DNA from: Bryobacterales bacterium
GTDB taxonomy: Bacteria > Acidobacteriota > Terriglobia > Bryobacterales > Bryobacteraceae
Length of the DNA stretch: 64,000 nt
NCBI GenBank assembly: GCA_020847975.1
Contig: JADLBD010000211.1
Coordinates: 1 to 64,000 of the forward strand
Reading direction: 5' to 3'
Shown in pieces: positions 17,157-26,865 of this stretch. The position numbers were made by a program, and so were the translations under genes. Positions within the stretch are counted from its first letter, which is position 1. Each line of letters starts with the position of its first letter. Below the pieces are notes generated by a model, which was not told the DNA's origin, did not search any database, and saw nothing but the letters and a program-made list of their open reading frames with translations.

Positions 17157-18357
17157 GGGAGACGCTCCGGGGAAGTTTGCAGGACCGCCCTGGGAACAGG
17201 CGATGCCGGTTGCGGGCCACCAGATCGTACGCCGCCACGCCGAGGGGGTTCATGAGCGGCGAAAAGAAAAACAGGGCGAACCCGGCAATGAGCCTTCGCC
17301 ACAAGGGCGCGACGGGTTCGGGCGCCAGAGCAATCAAGGCGAACAGCGCCATCCAGACCACGGGCGTGTAGACGAGCATTCGTCGAATGGCGTGAAATCC
17401 CTCGAGGACGCGCCCGCCGGAGGTCACTAGCTGTAGCCTGCGCGAGGCCCTTTCGTCACTGATGCCATACTCACCTCCGCGCCCTGCCTGGTAGGGCGAC
17501 CATTCGAAGACTCTCTCGAAATCGAGGCGCTCGAACTGTTCGCGGCACCAGTCGCAGAATCCGCAGTCGCCGTCGAAGATCACCAGCAGGGGTTTCGAAG
17601 GCCAGCGGAGGAAACTGAACATGGCAGCCTGCATGCCGTAGAAGAACATGGTGAAGGTCTGCCCGGTAAAGAGGAAAAATCCGGACTGAAGGCAGATGCT
17701 GACGCACACTCCCCACATCTGCAATGCCGGAATGACCAGGAAAAGAGAGGCTCCGAGCTCGGCGGCGATTGTCATCCAGCACATGAATTTTCCCAGGACG
17801 AGGGGCGGGAGCATGTGGTTCAGCCAGATGTAAACGGGCTGCGCGAGCTTGTCCACGGCCCAGTGCTCGAAGAACTGCCCGCTGTGCCAATCCACATCGA
17901 GAGCCTTATTGAGGCCGGCGCCGAAGTACACAATGGCTACCTGGAGCCGCAACAGATAGGGCTGCATTCCGGGGACATGGAGCCCGGCAAGCACGAGCAT
18001 GAGGGCGCAGAAAGTCTTGTTGTTCCCGTAATAGGCGCGCGAACTCAGAACGCCGAGCAGCATGGTTCCGCCAAGCAGCAGGCAGGCGGCGCGCACCGCG
18101 CGATTGAACAGCAGCGCCGCCGCCGAAAGCAGAAACACCGTTTGCAGCAGGCGTTGGAACACGATGCCTGGCATGAGGTGATCCAACCCGGGAAGGAACG
18201 GAAGAAACGGATCGGGGAGCAGCCGGACATGGTTGGTGAGCAGCAGCGCGAGGGCGATCAGCTTCGCCATCAGCAGGACGGGGACAGGCAGAGCCGTGCC
18301 GCTCATCCGCAGCGGATTCCAACTGGAGCCGGTCACGGCTTTGGCGGGTACCGCCAT
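17149..18357 (-). CDS. HTTM-like membrane protein fused to DCC thiol-disulfide oxidoreductase
   Basis: A 402-residue fusion. Residues about 20-255 form five to seven membrane helices resembling the HTTM (vitamin K carboxylase-like) module, with a [17 protein letters not shown] segment between helices. Residues about 262-375 are a DCC domain (DUF393) with the defining [11 protein letters not shown] motif, in which CxxC is the predicted redox pair. One or two further hydrophobic helices end the protein. DCC proteins are thioredoxin-like oxidoreductases of unknown substrate. It overlaps the upstream small gene by 25 bases and the downstream gene by 8, so all three are one operon. Fusions of HTTM and DCC are known; the role of this operon is not. 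Confidence 0.82.
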   Translation of the reverse strand: MAVPAKAVTGSSWNPLRMSGTALPVPVLLMAKLIALALLLTNHVRLLPDPFLPFLPGLDHLMPGIVFQRLLQTVFLLSAAALLFNRAVRAACLLLGGTMLLGVLSSRAYYGNNKTFCALMLVLAGLHVPGMQPYLLRLQVAIVYFGAGLNKALDVDWHSGQFFEHWAVDKLAQPVYIWLNHMLPPLVLGKFMCWMTIAAELGASLFLVIPALQMWGVCVSICLQSGFFLFTGQTFTMFFYGMQAAMFSFLRWPSKPLLVIFDGDCGFCDWCREQFERLDFERVFEWSPYQAGRGGEYGISDERASRRLQLVTSGGRVLEGFHAIRRMLVYTPVVWMALFALIALAPEPVAPLWRRLIAGFALFFFSPLMNPLGVAAYDLVARNRHRLFPGRSCKLPRSVSHG

Positions 18358-18686
18358 ACCTGCTCCTCTTTACCGTTGATCCGATAGCGCATCGTGATCT
18401 CTGCCTTGTTTGGCCCGGCGTAGCGCTCCTCATAACCTTGGATGATATCGATGAGGTTTTGGACGCTGCGGTTGTCTGCGCCCTTGGCGGGGCGCCGGTA
18501 ACGCCGCCGCACCTGCTGGGGAGAGAGCTTTTTCCCGCCGAGGGTCACTTCCAGTTGATAGTCCGTCTGCATGTCGAACGGAGCCCAGCAGAAGTAGCGG
18601 GCTTTCGTGGTTCGCGCAAAGGCGATCAGCGCGAGTTGCGCCGCGATCAGCGCTGCCGCGATGCCAATGGAAACCCTTCGCATCAT
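18333..18686 (-). CDS. Small membrane-anchored hypothetical protein
   Basis: A 117-residue protein with an N-terminal hydrophobic segment (residues 5-24) acting as signal anchor, then a soluble, basic domain rich in Arg and Gln. Two ATG codons open the frame; either may be used. No family is recognised. It is the first gene of the overlapping operon with the HTTM-DCC protein and lies divergent from trpB2 with 33 bases between the start codons, so both promoters must share or overlap that space. A role as a periplasmic partner of the DCC protein is possible by context only. Confidence 0.68.
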   Translation of the reverse strand: MMRRVSIGIAAALIAAQLALIAFARTTKARYFCWAPFDMQTDYQLEVTLGGKKLSPQQVRRRYRRPAKGADNRSVQNLIDIIQGYEERYAGPNKAEITMRYRINGKEEQVWRYPPKP

Positions 18687-18719
18687 GCTAGACTCGTGAT
18701 TCTATCGCAGGAGATTCCC

Positions 18720-20081
18720 ATGCCGGACACCATTAAATACCTTCTCGACGAAACCCGCATTCCTAAGTTCTGGTACAACATCGTTGCGGACTTGCCTTCG
18801 CCTCCTCCTCCCGTCCTTCATCCCGGCACCAGACAGCCGGTGGGGCCGGACGATCTGGCGCCCCTTTTTCCCATGAGCCTCATCCAGCAGGAGGTTACCA
18901 CGGAGCGGGAGGTGGAAATTCCCGGCCCGGTCCGGGAGGTCTACAAGCAATGGCGGCCCACTCCGCTGTTCCGCGCCCGGCGGCTCGAACAGGCGCTCGA
19001 TACGCCCGCGCGCATCTATTACAAGTATGAAGGAGTCAGCCCGGCCGGGAGTCATAAGCCGAACACGGCCGTGGCGCAGGCTTTCTACAACCGCGAAGCC
19101 GGGATCAGGAAGATCACCACGGAGACGGGAGCGGGCCAGTGGGGCAGTGCGCTGGCCTTTGCCGGATCGCTGTTCGGGATCCAGATCGACGTGTACATGG
19201 TTCGCGTATCCTATCAGCAGAAGCCCTACCGGCGCGCCCTGATGGAGTCCTATGGCGCGCGCTGCGTGCCGTCTCCTTCCAACGAGACTGCCAGCGGACG
19301 CGCCATCCTCGCCCAGCGGGCGGACCACCCGGGCAGCCTCGGCATTGCTATTTCCGAGGCGGTGGAGCTGGCCGCGCAGCGAGACGACACCAAGTACTCG
19401 CTGGGTTCGGTGCTGAATCATGTGCTGCTGCACCAGACCGTTCTGGGGCAGGAATGCGTGGCGCAGATGGAGATGGCGGACGACTATCCGGATATCGTGA
19501 TCGGCTGCACCGGAGGCGGCTCGAACTTCGCGGGCATCGCGTTCCCTTATCTGGGAGCACAGCTTCGCGGCGGGAAAGCCGTGAAGGTCATCGCGGTGGA
19601 ACCGTCGGCGTGCCCCAGCCTCACGCGCGGCAGGTATGCTTACGATTTCGGCGACACGGCGCACCTCACTCCGCTCACGAAGATGCACACTTTGGGCTCG
19701 ACTTTCACACCGCCCGGATTCCATGCGGGAGGCCTGCGCTACCACGGGATGGCGCCGCTGGTGAGCCACGTCAAGGAACTCGGCCTCATCGAAGCCCGGG
19801 CGTATCAGCAGAGTGCCTGCTTCGCGGCGGGAGTTCAACTCGCCCGGACGGAAGGCATCCTTCCGGCGCCGGAGGCGAATCATGCGGTCCGGGCCGCAAT
19901 CGACGAAGCGCTGCGCTGCAGGGAGGACGGCGTGAGCCGGGCGATTTTGTTCAACCTCTGCGGCCACGGGCACTTCGATATGCAGGCCTATATCGACTAC
20001 TTCAGCGGCAAACTGGCGGATCTCGAGTATGACGAGGCGGAACTGGCGATGGCGCTGGCGGGACTGCCGTCCGTAAGTTAA
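18720..20081 (+). CDS. trpB2: TrpB2-type PLP-dependent tryptophan synthase beta chain
   Basis: A 453-residue PLP enzyme of the TrpB2 class, clearly longer at the N-terminus than TrpB1 (about 400). The Schiff-base lysine is K113 in AGSHKPNTA, the next conserved segment is ETGAGQWG (about residues 137-144), and the phosphate-binding loop is [10 protein letters not shown] near residue 263. TrpB2 joins indole and serine (or O-phosphoserine in some lines) to tryptophan, often acting without a tight TrpA partner; it may serve to salvage indole. No trpA or other trp genes are nearby. The ATG at 18720 is fixed by AGGAG seven bases upstream and by TrpB2 homology starting at [11 protein letters not shown]. 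Confidence 0.92.
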   Translation: MPDTIKYLLDETRIPKFWYNIVADLPSPPPPVLHPGTRQPVGPDDLAPLFPMSLIQQEVTTEREVEIPGPVREVYKQWRPTPLFRARRLEQALDTPARIYYKYEGVSPAGSHKPNTAVAQAFYNREAGIRKITTETGAGQWGSALAFAGSLFGIQIDVYMVRVSYQQKPYRRALMESYGARCVPSPSNETASGRAILAQRADHPGSLGIAISEAVELAAQRDDTKYSLGSVLNHVLLHQTVLGQECVAQMEMADDYPDIVIGCTGGGSNFAGIAFPYLGAQLRGGKAVKVIAVEPSACPSLTRGRYAYDFGDTAHLTPLTKMHTLGSTFTPPGFHAGGLRYHGMAPLVSHVKELGLIEARAYQQSACFAAGVQLARTEGILPAPEANHAVRAAIDEALRCREDGVSRAILFNLCGHGHFDMQAYIDYFSGKLADLEYDEAELAMALAGLPSVS

Positions 20082-20082
20082 C

Positions 20083-21807
20083 TTAACGGCTGAAATAGCC
20101 GCTGATCTCGAGCACGATGTTCGTGCGGCGGTAGGAATAGATGTCGATCGCGCCGCCGGTCCCCGCGGGAACAATGACGGAGTTCGTCACCACCTGTCCT
20201 TCGAACGCATTGAGAAACGAAACGACCGGGCGCGATTGACCTGTCGGGTAGGCAGTGAGGTAGGGCATCGGCGAACCGGAGGGGAGAGCGGTGACGTTGA
20301 CGGCGTAGGCTTTCGCGGAGGCGGGAATTCCAGGACAGAAGGGGGCATTCGGCATGGGCAGCGTGCGCGAGGTGTTGTCTGGGAACACCGGCCCGCCGAA
20401 TACTCCTGGAAATGCCGGGTTCGTCGTATCCATCACGCGGCACTGGGGCAGCGTGAAATAGTAGAGGCCGGTGAGTCCGTTGTCGGGGGCGAAATAGCCG
20501 TTGATGTCGATGAGAAAGTCGGTCTCATCATAGGTGTAGACGTCAATGCTGTCACCCGCGGCGGGCATAAGAAAGCTGTTTGCAAGAATCCTTCCGGACG
20601 GTGAATTCAGACTCGAAACGTTGGGCCGCATGTCTCCGGTGGGCCACGCGGTGAGGAAGGCCAGGGGACCTTTGGGGACGGCGGTAATGGTGACGGAGTA
20701 CGCGGCCGCTCCGGAGGGAACCTGGCAGTAGGGAGACGACGGAAAGTGGAAGTGGCGAGTCTCCCCTGTAGCCATGGAGGGCGGTCCGAAAGGACCGAAG
20801 GTTGGCCGCATGATGGAGCGTGTCTCCACCACCCGGCAGGGACTGAGCGGGTAGTACACGAAGCCGGGAACGTCAGTCGAGCCGGTGAAGTATCCGGCAA
20901 TATCCAGGATAAGGTCAGTATTATCGGACGAGTACACGCTCAAACTGCCAAATGGTCCGGCGCGAACGATGGCGGAGTTTGCAACCACAAGCCCGTCAGG
21001 GGAACGGACAGTCCAAACCGAAGGCTGGTCCTCGCCGGTAGGCCAGATGGTGAGGAAATCCGCACGCCCCCTGGGAACAAGAGTCACGTTGAGCACATAG
21101 GCTTTCGCCGAAGCAGGGATGCGGCAAACCGTGGACTGGGGCAGCGGAACCACTCGCGTTTCCTTTGCAGCGAAAAAAGGCGGGCCGAATGGTCCTATCC
21201 GTCCCTGATAGTTGTATTCGGGACGAGTTTCGAGGACGCGGCAAGGGGCGAGCGGGACGAAGCGCAAACCGGCGCCTTGGCCTGTGCCGCCGGGCGATGA
21301 ATCTGTAGAGATCACGCCTCCGCTGGTTTGGACTGCCAGGGGCAGGCCGTCCGCGGTGCTGGCCAGCGACGAGTTCAAACCGACAACGATCGCAGGGTTA
21401 CTTGTGGTTGCGGCAACCGTGAGATGAACCTTGGCAGCCACGCCATCGGGGATGGTTGTTCGATTCAGCCCATACAGGATGCAGGCGAGGCTGCCCGTAT
21501 TGGGGCTGCAATAAATCGACTTTCCGGCGCTGAGGGCGACGGCTCCCGCCGAAACGCTCATCGAGGGGATGTCCGCGCTGGAATACGTGACGGTAAACAT
21601 CAGCGCCGAGGGGAGAAGTGTGCCGGTGGTGCGCAGAGCGATCTCGAGTTCCACGGCAGAACCCGGCGTTGCGTGTCCGGAAGAGAGGGAGAGAGAGATG
21701 CTTTGCGCAAATGCGCCGTTGAAGAGCGAGACCGCAAGCGAGAGCAGCAGCCATGGATGAAGGGCTTTTCCGTCCCGGAATACGGAGCGAAGAGGCCCCA
21801 TCAGCAT
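20083..21807 (-). CDS. Secreted protein with cohesin-like domain and three tandem ~125-residue repeats
   Basis: A 574-residue exported protein (signal peptide about 1-35, cleavage near AFAQ). Residues about 36-165 resemble a cohesin-type beta-sandwich. Three repeats follow, at about 180-310, 312-440 and 442-574. Each opens with a CRVxET or CRVMDT segment, continues with LTxWPTG or LTAYPTG, then LNSPSG-like and NS-x-V turns, and closes with D/E-I-x-GYF. Each repeat also has a second conserved Cys about 35 residues after the first. I have seen this repeat in secreted proteins of Acidobacteria and Actinobacteria but know no function. Adhesion or surface binding is plausible. It ends one base from the trpB2 stop on the opposite strand. 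Confidence 0.75.
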   Translation of the reverse strand: MLMGPLRSVFRDGKALHPWLLLSLAVSLFNGAFAQSISLSLSSGHATPGSAVELEIALRTTGTLLPSALMFTVTYSSADIPSMSVSAGAVALSAGKSIYCSPNTGSLACILYGLNRTTIPDGVAAKVHLTVAATTSNPAIVVGLNSSLASTADGLPLAVQTSGGVISTDSSPGGTGQGAGLRFVPLAPCRVLETRPEYNYQGRIGPFGPPFFAAKETRVVPLPQSTVCRIPASAKAYVLNVTLVPRGRADFLTIWPTGEDQPSVWTVRSPDGLVVANSAIVRAGPFGSLSVYSSDNTDLILDIAGYFTGSTDVPGFVYYPLSPCRVVETRSIMRPTFGPFGPPSMATGETRHFHFPSSPYCQVPSGAAAYSVTITAVPKGPLAFLTAWPTGDMRPNVSSLNSPSGRILANSFLMPAAGDSIDVYTYDETDFLIDINGYFAPDNGLTGLYYFTLPQCRVMDTTNPAFPGVFGGPVFPDNTSRTLPMPNAPFCPGIPASAKAYAVNVTALPSGSPMPYLTAYPTGQSRPVVSFLNAFEGQVVTNSVIVPAGTGGAIDIYSYRRTNIVLEISGYFSR

Positions 21808-21893
21808 CTCTTCATTCTAGTGGAGGGCGCCGCCGGCATTCACGAAATTCCTGGAGTGCGGAGTACATTCGGTATACTGGCGCGGGGAGGGCT

Positions 21894-22811
21894 ATGCGAT
21901 CCATGAAAGTACAGATTCTCGCGGGGTTGGCGTTGTGCCTGTTGTTTACCGTGTCCTGCGCGAAGAAAGAAGCGGCATCGGGAACCACCGGTCCGCGGGC
22001 GACGGTGCTGTTGCGCGACGGAACAAAACTATCGGGAACGGTGACGAATTCCTCAGCGTCGGGGATGACCCTGGTGAGCGACGACAACGTCTCGCACGCA
22101 CTCGACATGAAGGACGTGAAATCCGTGGAGTACGGCGAAGCGCCTCCGCCCGCCGGGCAGGCGCAGACGCCGCCTTCCGAACCGGCTTCTCCGGTGGCGC
22201 GCACACCCGCCCCGGCGGCGGCTCCCCAATCCCGGCCGGAGCCCCGTCCCGCTGAGCCCGCGCCGCGCGTAACGGTCAAGACTTACGAATTGCCGGCGGG
22301 AACCGAGATATCCATCCGCACAGGGGAAACCATTGATTCGCGAAAGACATCGGAAGGGCAGACGTACGCGGCGGAAGTGACGAAGAACATCGCGGATGCC
22401 TCAGGCGCCGTGGTGATTCCGCGAGGTTCGGACGCGAAGATCGTTATTCGCTCGGCTTCGAAGGGCGGGCGCATCACCGGAGCGTCGGACCTGGTTCTTG
22501 ATTTGGAATCAGTCACGGTGAACGGCAAGGCGTACCGTGTGGACACATCTGACATACAGCAGAAAGGGAAATCCGGATTGGGCGGGAACAAGCGCACAGC
22601 GGAGTATGTCGGCGGCGGAGCGGCCATAGGCGCAATCATCGGAGCCATCGCCGGACACGGCAAGGGAGCGGCGATCGGCGCGGCATCCGGCGCAGCGGCG
22701 GGCGCGGCGGGACAGTTGATCACCCGCGGAAAAGCGATTCAGATTCCGGCGGAATCGGTGCTCACGTTCCGGCTCGACGCGCCGCTGCATGTGAGCGAGA
22801 CCCGGCCTTGA
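21894..22811 (+). CDS. Exported glycine-zipper protein (lipoprotein-like)
   Basis: A 305-residue protein. The N-terminus is a signal peptide ending near a Cys (C21); the residues before it fit a lipobox only loosely. A small SH3-like strand region follows (about 35-80: RDGTKLSGTV), then a Pro/Ala-rich linker (about 85-130), then a domain PAGTEISIRTGETIDS...GAVVIPRGS (about 140-235) that resembles the TrbI/VirB10-like barrel seen in other acidobacterial proteins. A glycine zipper (about 245-280, repeated GAAIGA) is followed by a short tail. Glycine zippers often insert in or line membranes. The start follows a GGGGAGG ribosome binding site five bases upstream. Function unknown. Confidence 0.75.
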   Translation: MRSMKVQILAGLALCLLFTVSCAKKEAASGTTGPRATVLLRDGTKLSGTVTNSSASGMTLVSDDNVSHALDMKDVKSVEYGEAPPPAGQAQTPPSEPASPVARTPAPAAAPQSRPEPRPAEPAPRVTVKTYELPAGTEISIRTGETIDSRKTSEGQTYAAEVTKNIADASGAVVIPRGSDAKIVIRSASKGGRITGASDLVLDLESVTVNGKAYRVDTSDIQQKGKSGLGGNKRTAEYVGGGAAIGAIIGAIAGHGKGAAIGAASGAAAGAAGQLITRGKAIQIPAESVLTFRLDAPLHVSETRP

Positions 22812-22841
22812 TTGACCCTTCCTTCGCCGGACCGAAGCCCG

Positions 22842-22910
22842 TATAATTGGGAGTCACCGATCGCCCTCCAGTACCACTACAGCAAGGCGTGGTACCGCTC
22901 GATTCGAATC
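22842..22910 (+). promoter_or_regulatory. Candidate -10 box and structured 5' leader
   Basis: A TATAAT lies at 22842-22847, about 125 bases before the next start codon. The leader contains a 7-bp perfect stem (22871-22877 with 22889-22895, GTACCAC/GTGGTAC, 11-base loop) and a palindrome GATTCGAATC at 22901-22910. The nearest TTGACC is 24 bases upstream of the -10 box, too far for a normal promoter. A structured leader is plausible; no known riboswitch is recognised. Confidence 0.3.
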
Positions 22911-22971
22911 CGGCGGCTGAAGTAGGAGCGCCCACGCTAAATTTACTAAGCATTTCAACCGATAGTGGGGT

Positions 22972-24069
22972 ATGCGATGGTGTCTGCTCGCTCTCCTCAT
23001 GATGCTGCCCCTGATTGCCGCGTCGCAAACGGCGCGCGTTGCCAAGTGGACGATCCTGCCGCTCGCGCATCCTGACGCCAAGCTGCTGATCGGCGTGGAC
23101 TGGCGCAGGGTGCAGGATTCGCCGCTCGGTCCCCTGGTTCTGCAACAGGTCAGGAAAGGAGGCCATCCTCTGTTAGGATTCCTCGATTCCATCGAGAACA
23201 TAGACAGAATCCTGGTCTCGTCTCCGGGCGGTGAAACGGGACGTTCTCCCTTGCTGGTGGTGGGCGAGGGGCGGTTCTCACTGCCGAAGATTCGCGCCAT
23301 GGCGAAAGCAGACGGAGCGGTGTCACGGCGCTATAACGATGTGGAATTGCTGGTGCCTCCCGATGCCACCGCGTTCGACCTGCACTTCGCCCTGCTGGAC
23401 GGGCAGACGATCCTGTTTGGGGACGGATCTTCGGTGAAGGGGGCAATCGACCGCTGGCAGCGGGCAGACAGTCCCTCAGACCGTAACCCGCTGCTCTTCC
23501 GCGCGGTGACCCTATCGACAACACAAGAGATCTGGGCGCTGGTGGAAAAGCCCGCGGAATCGCTGGCGAGCCTGGGGATCGCGGAATCGGACCTGGCGGG
23601 GCAAGTGGAACACCTGGAACTGGGCATATCCATCGCGGACATGCTGAACGCCAACTTCACCATCCAGGCGGCCACCGCGGAGGCTGCCCAGGCTCTTGGA
23701 ACGGGACTTCCCGCGCTGCTCCAACTCGCTGCCCTCAACTATTCCCATCAGCCATCGCTGACTCAAGTGGCCCGGCGGTTGAAAGTGGTGACGGAAAATA
23801 CCACCGTCAAGATGGGATTCAGCATTGACGGCAGACTTCTGGATCAGAGTCTGAACGAACTGCGCGCGGCGGCGGCTCCTCCTCTGGTTACCGAAACGAC
23901 CCCAGTGAGCGCTCCGCAGCAGGCTCGAATGGCATCCGCGCCCGGCGCATCCGCGGCGCTCGCCGTGCCGAACCATCCGAGCCAGCCCGTGCGAAGGGTA
24001 GTGCGGATCGTCGGGATGGAGGATGGGGTGAAGGAGATTCCCTATGAAGTGCAGAAGCCGAACCAGTGA
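22972..24069 (+). CDS. Exported hypothetical protein
   Basis: A 365-residue protein with an N-terminal signal peptide (about 1-18, cleavage near AAS). The body has no cysteines of note and no motif I recognise; segments such as HPDAKLLIGVDWRRVQDSPLG and a mid-protein ALLDGQTILFGDGSSVKGAIDR recall the uncharacterised acidobacterial proteins annotated as DUF3352-like, in which such beta-strand pairs repeat. The C-terminal 60 residues are Ala/Pro-rich and then basic. It is preceded by a possibly structured leader and followed three bases later by the convergent stop of the GT39-like gene. I assign no function. Confidence 0.65.
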   Translation: MRWCLLALLMMLPLIAASQTARVAKWTILPLAHPDAKLLIGVDWRRVQDSPLGPLVLQQVRKGGHPLLGFLDSIENIDRILVSSPGGETGRSPLLVVGEGRFSLPKIRAMAKADGAVSRRYNDVELLVPPDATAFDLHFALLDGQTILFGDGSSVKGAIDRWQRADSPSDRNPLLFRAVTLSTTQEIWALVEKPAESLASLGIAESDLAGQVEHLELGISIADMLNANFTIQAATAEAAQALGTGLPALLQLAALNYSHQPSLTQVARRLKVVTENTTVKMGFSIDGRLLDQSLNELRAAAAPPLVTETTPVSAPQQARMASAPGASAALAVPNHPSQPVRRVVRIVGMEDGVKEIPYEVQKPNQ

Positions 24070-24072
24070 CGG

Positions 24073-25782
24073 CTATTTGAAGCCGGGTATCTGAGGAAGG
24101 ATCATCGGATAGGGCTCCAGGCGCGGGGGACGCGCGTCGGGTTCGAACATCCAGAACTTGCGGCCGGGATAATACTTCACCAGTTCCTGATTCGCGAAAG
24201 GCCCCATGTCGCGGGCCCAGATGATGGGCGAAGCGTCGATATCGGCGGCGTTGTAGACAATCTCATGGTGGAAATCATGGGTGTAGGTGTAGCGCACGAA
24301 CACCACGTGCGACCCACCCATTTTTTCGAGAACATCGAGCACCTGCGTACGCGGAGTCTTCACCTGCCGTTCGCTATCGAAGTGATAGGCATCCACTCCA
24401 ATCTGCCAGGAAAAGCTGAGAATCGACAGCGTTACCAGGAACCGCGAAAGCGCCAATCCCACCGGCCGTCCGGCAAGCTGAAACTTGCGCAGTTCCTGAA
24501 GACAGGCCAACAGCACCAGAAGGATGCCGCCGGCAATCGGTCCCAGATAGTGCGGATAAAAGAACGAGTAGCATCCTACGGCGATCAGCACGAAGAGAAC
24601 CGCCAGGAGGGGAATGCGGTAGGCGCGCTTTCTCACAACGAAGGGAAGCATGAGAAGCGGCACGGTCCAGACGGGTCCGAAGAAGAACAGCCAGAACTCC
24701 CGGAATTTGAGCTTCGTGGCTTCCCACAGCGTGCTGAAGCTGTCTCCCTGGAGCCGCATGGAGAGTTGCCAGCGATAATTTTGCGCGATTTCGTGGTGGC
24801 GGAAGGGCACGGCCGGGACGGGCGGCTGCCAATAAAAAGTCTGCGGAGTGCCGTAAAGCTCGCGATTGTGCTGATAGGGCAATTGCAGCGGATTTCCTGT
24901 GACACGCCAGTTGTGGTAGCAAAGGAACGCGCCCGTGGCGATCGAGGCGAGCAACAGGGGGGCAACCACCGTCCGGAACTTGAAGGCGAGAACATACTCC
25001 GCCTTCCAAAGCCACAGGAGCAACGCCACCCCGGCCACGCAACCGAGAACGAATCCTTCATATGGCCGCGAATTGGCAAGGATAAAGATGCCCAAACCAA
25101 GCACGAAGGCGGTGTTGCGGGCGGGTTTCTTCAACAGCCGCGCCAGAGCCCCCAGAACGAGGGCGCCGCCGATGGCGGGAACGGCTCCTCCCCAGTAGCT
25201 GTGCATCCACGCGCTCAACGTGGAGATACGCAGAAACACCACCGCCACGCCGAAGAGCGCCCAGACGGGACTAAGCCATGCGCCGAGCATCCAATACACA
25301 GCGGCGCTCATCAAGCCGCAGGAAAGCCAGACTCCGGCGTAGGCGGGAAGCCCGACGAACTGCGGAAGCGCCAGGGCGAACCCTTGACCAACGGGGTATT
25401 TGGATGCGTAAGTAGGCTGAAAGAAGACGTGGATGGTCTCGAAATGCACCCACATGGGATGAGTGGGATTGGCCAGCCGCCAGTGTCTCAACGTATCGCC
25501 GATGAGCAGGTAGCTGAACTCATCGTGGATCGTAGGCTGAGGCGGCGGGTAGATCGGCAACTGTATGAGACGCAGCAGAATGGGCAGCAGGAAGGCGAAC
25601 AGCAACGGCCATTTGAGCGAGGAGGAGAACGACTTGCCCCAACCTTCGAGCCGCCGGAACCAGCGATCGCCGAGCCGCGGAAAAAACCAGGCCAGAGCGA
25701 GAGCGAGAACAACGGCAACGGCCTCGAGAAAAACGTTGGCCGCCGAACTCTGGAGAACCTCGTGAATCCACTGTAAGAGCAT
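24073..25782 (-). CDS. GT39/PMT-like integral membrane glycosyltransferase
   Basis: A 569-residue protein with about eleven to twelve hydrophobic helices over residues 10-460 and a soluble C-terminal domain of about 110 residues. The first extracytoplasmic loop contains TIHDEFSYLL (about 84-93), matching the catalytic acidic motif of GT-C enzymes of the PMT/ArnT type, which take sugars from polyprenyl-phosphate donors. A second conserved loop is FQPTYASKYPVGQG. It starts four bases from the end of the polyprenyl diphosphate synthase gene on the same strand, so both form a unit. That pairing fits: the synthase makes the polyprenyl carrier and the transferase uses a polyprenyl-linked sugar. The acceptor is unknown. 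Confidence 0.8.
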   Translation of the reverse strand: MLLQWIHEVLQSSAANVFLEAVAVVLALALAWFFPRLGDRWFRRLEGWGKSFSSSLKWPLLFAFLLPILLRLIQLPIYPPPQPTIHDEFSYLLIGDTLRHWRLANPTHPMWVHFETIHVFFQPTYASKYPVGQGFALALPQFVGLPAYAGVWLSCGLMSAAVYWMLGAWLSPVWALFGVAVVFLRISTLSAWMHSYWGGAVPAIGGALVLGALARLLKKPARNTAFVLGLGIFILANSRPYEGFVLGCVAGVALLLWLWKAEYVLAFKFRTVVAPLLLASIATGAFLCYHNWRVTGNPLQLPYQHNRELYGTPQTFYWQPPVPAVPFRHHEIAQNYRWQLSMRLQGDSFSTLWEATKLKFREFWLFFFGPVWTVPLLMLPFVVRKRAYRIPLLAVLFVLIAVGCYSFFYPHYLGPIAGGILLVLLACLQELRKFQLAGRPVGLALSRFLVTLSILSFSWQIGVDAYHFDSERQVKTPRTQVLDVLEKMGGSHVVFVRYTYTHDFHHEIVYNAADIDASPIIWARDMGPFANQELVKYYPGRKFWMFEPDARPPRLEPYPMILPQIPGFK

Positions 25783-25786
25783 GCCG

Positions 25787-26791
25787 TCAGCGATCGCGGT
25801 CGATCACCAGGTCGGTGACGGCTGTGAGTGCCCGCTGATAGGGGGAGTCCGGGAACTCGGCGATGATGGCTTTCGCCTTCGCGGTGAAGAGAACCGCGCG
25901 TTCGCGAACCCTCTCCACGCCCTTGTGGCGATCAATCATTCGCAGGATTCGCGAAAAGGGAACGTTGTCATAGCTGCGGTCCGCCAGGACCCGCTCGACC
26001 ATGCCGCGTTCCTCCGGGCTTGCCGAGGCGAGGGCGTAAATCAGGGGAAGCGTGACCTTCCCTTCCCTCAGATCGTTGCCCACGGGCTTGCCGAGAATGG
26101 TTTCCCGCGCCGTGAAGTCGAGAACGTCGTCCACCAGTTGGAAGGCAATGCCCAGGTTCCAGGCGAACTCTCCGAGGCGGGCTTCGGCAGCCTCGCCGGC
26201 GCCCGCTACGTGGGAGCCCAGTTTGGCGCAGACGGAGATGAGACAAGCAGTCTTGCGGTCAATCAACTGCATGTAATCGGCTTCGGAGATGTTGATCTTG
26301 CCGATCCGCTCCAACTGAAGCAGTTCTCCCTCCACCATCATCTGGGTGAGATTGATGAGGAGATCGAGGATGTGGAAGTTCCGCTCCCGCAGGGCAATCT
26401 GAAACGCCTGCATATAGAGCCAGTCTCCAGCCAGAACGGAGATGTGGTTTCCCCAGATGGCGTTCGAGGAGGGGCGTCCGCGGCGCGTTTTCGCCGTGTC
26501 GATGACGTCGTCATGAATGAGCGTGGCGGCGTGAATCAATTCCACGATGGCCGCCATGCGAATGGTCTCCGGCGTTACCCCGCCCACGAGGCGGCTGGAG
26601 AGGAGCAAGAGAATGGGACGCAGACGCTTCCCGCCGGAATCCTGAAGGTAGCGCGCAATGTGGGTGACCGCTTCCACACTCGCCACGGATTCCGAACTCA
26701 GTTCCTGTTCGACCAGTTTCAGGTCGTCCTTCACCAGATCGAAGATTTCCTTGGCGGTGAGAGATTGACCCAGCCTGCTGCTAAAACCCAT
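25787..26791 (-). CDS. Polyprenyl diphosphate synthase (IspB/HepT family)
   Basis: A 334-residue trans-prenyltransferase. The first aspartate-rich motif is IHDDVIDTAKTRRG (D94, D95, D98), followed by the arginines that bind diphosphate; the second is QLVDDVLDF near residue 215. A GGKRLRP motif near residue 53 binds the homoallylic substrate. It condenses isopentenyl diphosphate units onto an allylic primer to make the long chain for quinones or for a sugar-carrier lipid. Chain length cannot be read reliably by eye. It is the first gene of a two-gene unit with the GT39-like transferase. In many bacteria the family member next to quinone genes is IspB/HepT; no quinone genes are visible here. 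Confidence 0.9.
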   Translation of the reverse strand: MGFSSRLGQSLTAKEIFDLVKDDLKLVEQELSSESVASVEAVTHIARYLQDSGGKRLRPILLLLSSRLVGGVTPETIRMAAIVELIHAATLIHDDVIDTAKTRRGRPSSNAIWGNHISVLAGDWLYMQAFQIALRERNFHILDLLINLTQMMVEGELLQLERIGKINISEADYMQLIDRKTACLISVCAKLGSHVAGAGEAAEARLGEFAWNLGIAFQLVDDVLDFTARETILGKPVGNDLREGKVTLPLIYALASASPEERGMVERVLADRSYDNVPFSRILRMIDRHKGVERVRERAVLFTAKAKAIIAEFPDSPYQRALTAVTDLVIDRDR

Positions 26792-26865
26792 GCGAAGTAA
26801 ACCAGTTTAACCTACTCGCAAGAGGCCGCGCGTGGCTTTGTGGCGGCAAGTTGTTTACAGGCAGG

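Noticed and set aside
22861-22930. tRNA-like GATTCGAATCC stretch in the 22.9-kb leader
   Set aside because: It looks like a T-loop, but the flanking bases cannot form the T stem and no cloverleaf can be drawn.
24265-25776. 503-codon plus-strand frame opposite the membrane glycosyltransferase
   Set aside because: It is rich in Glu, Gln, Arg and Gly, has no known motif, and the opposite strand codes for a clear multi-helix protein.
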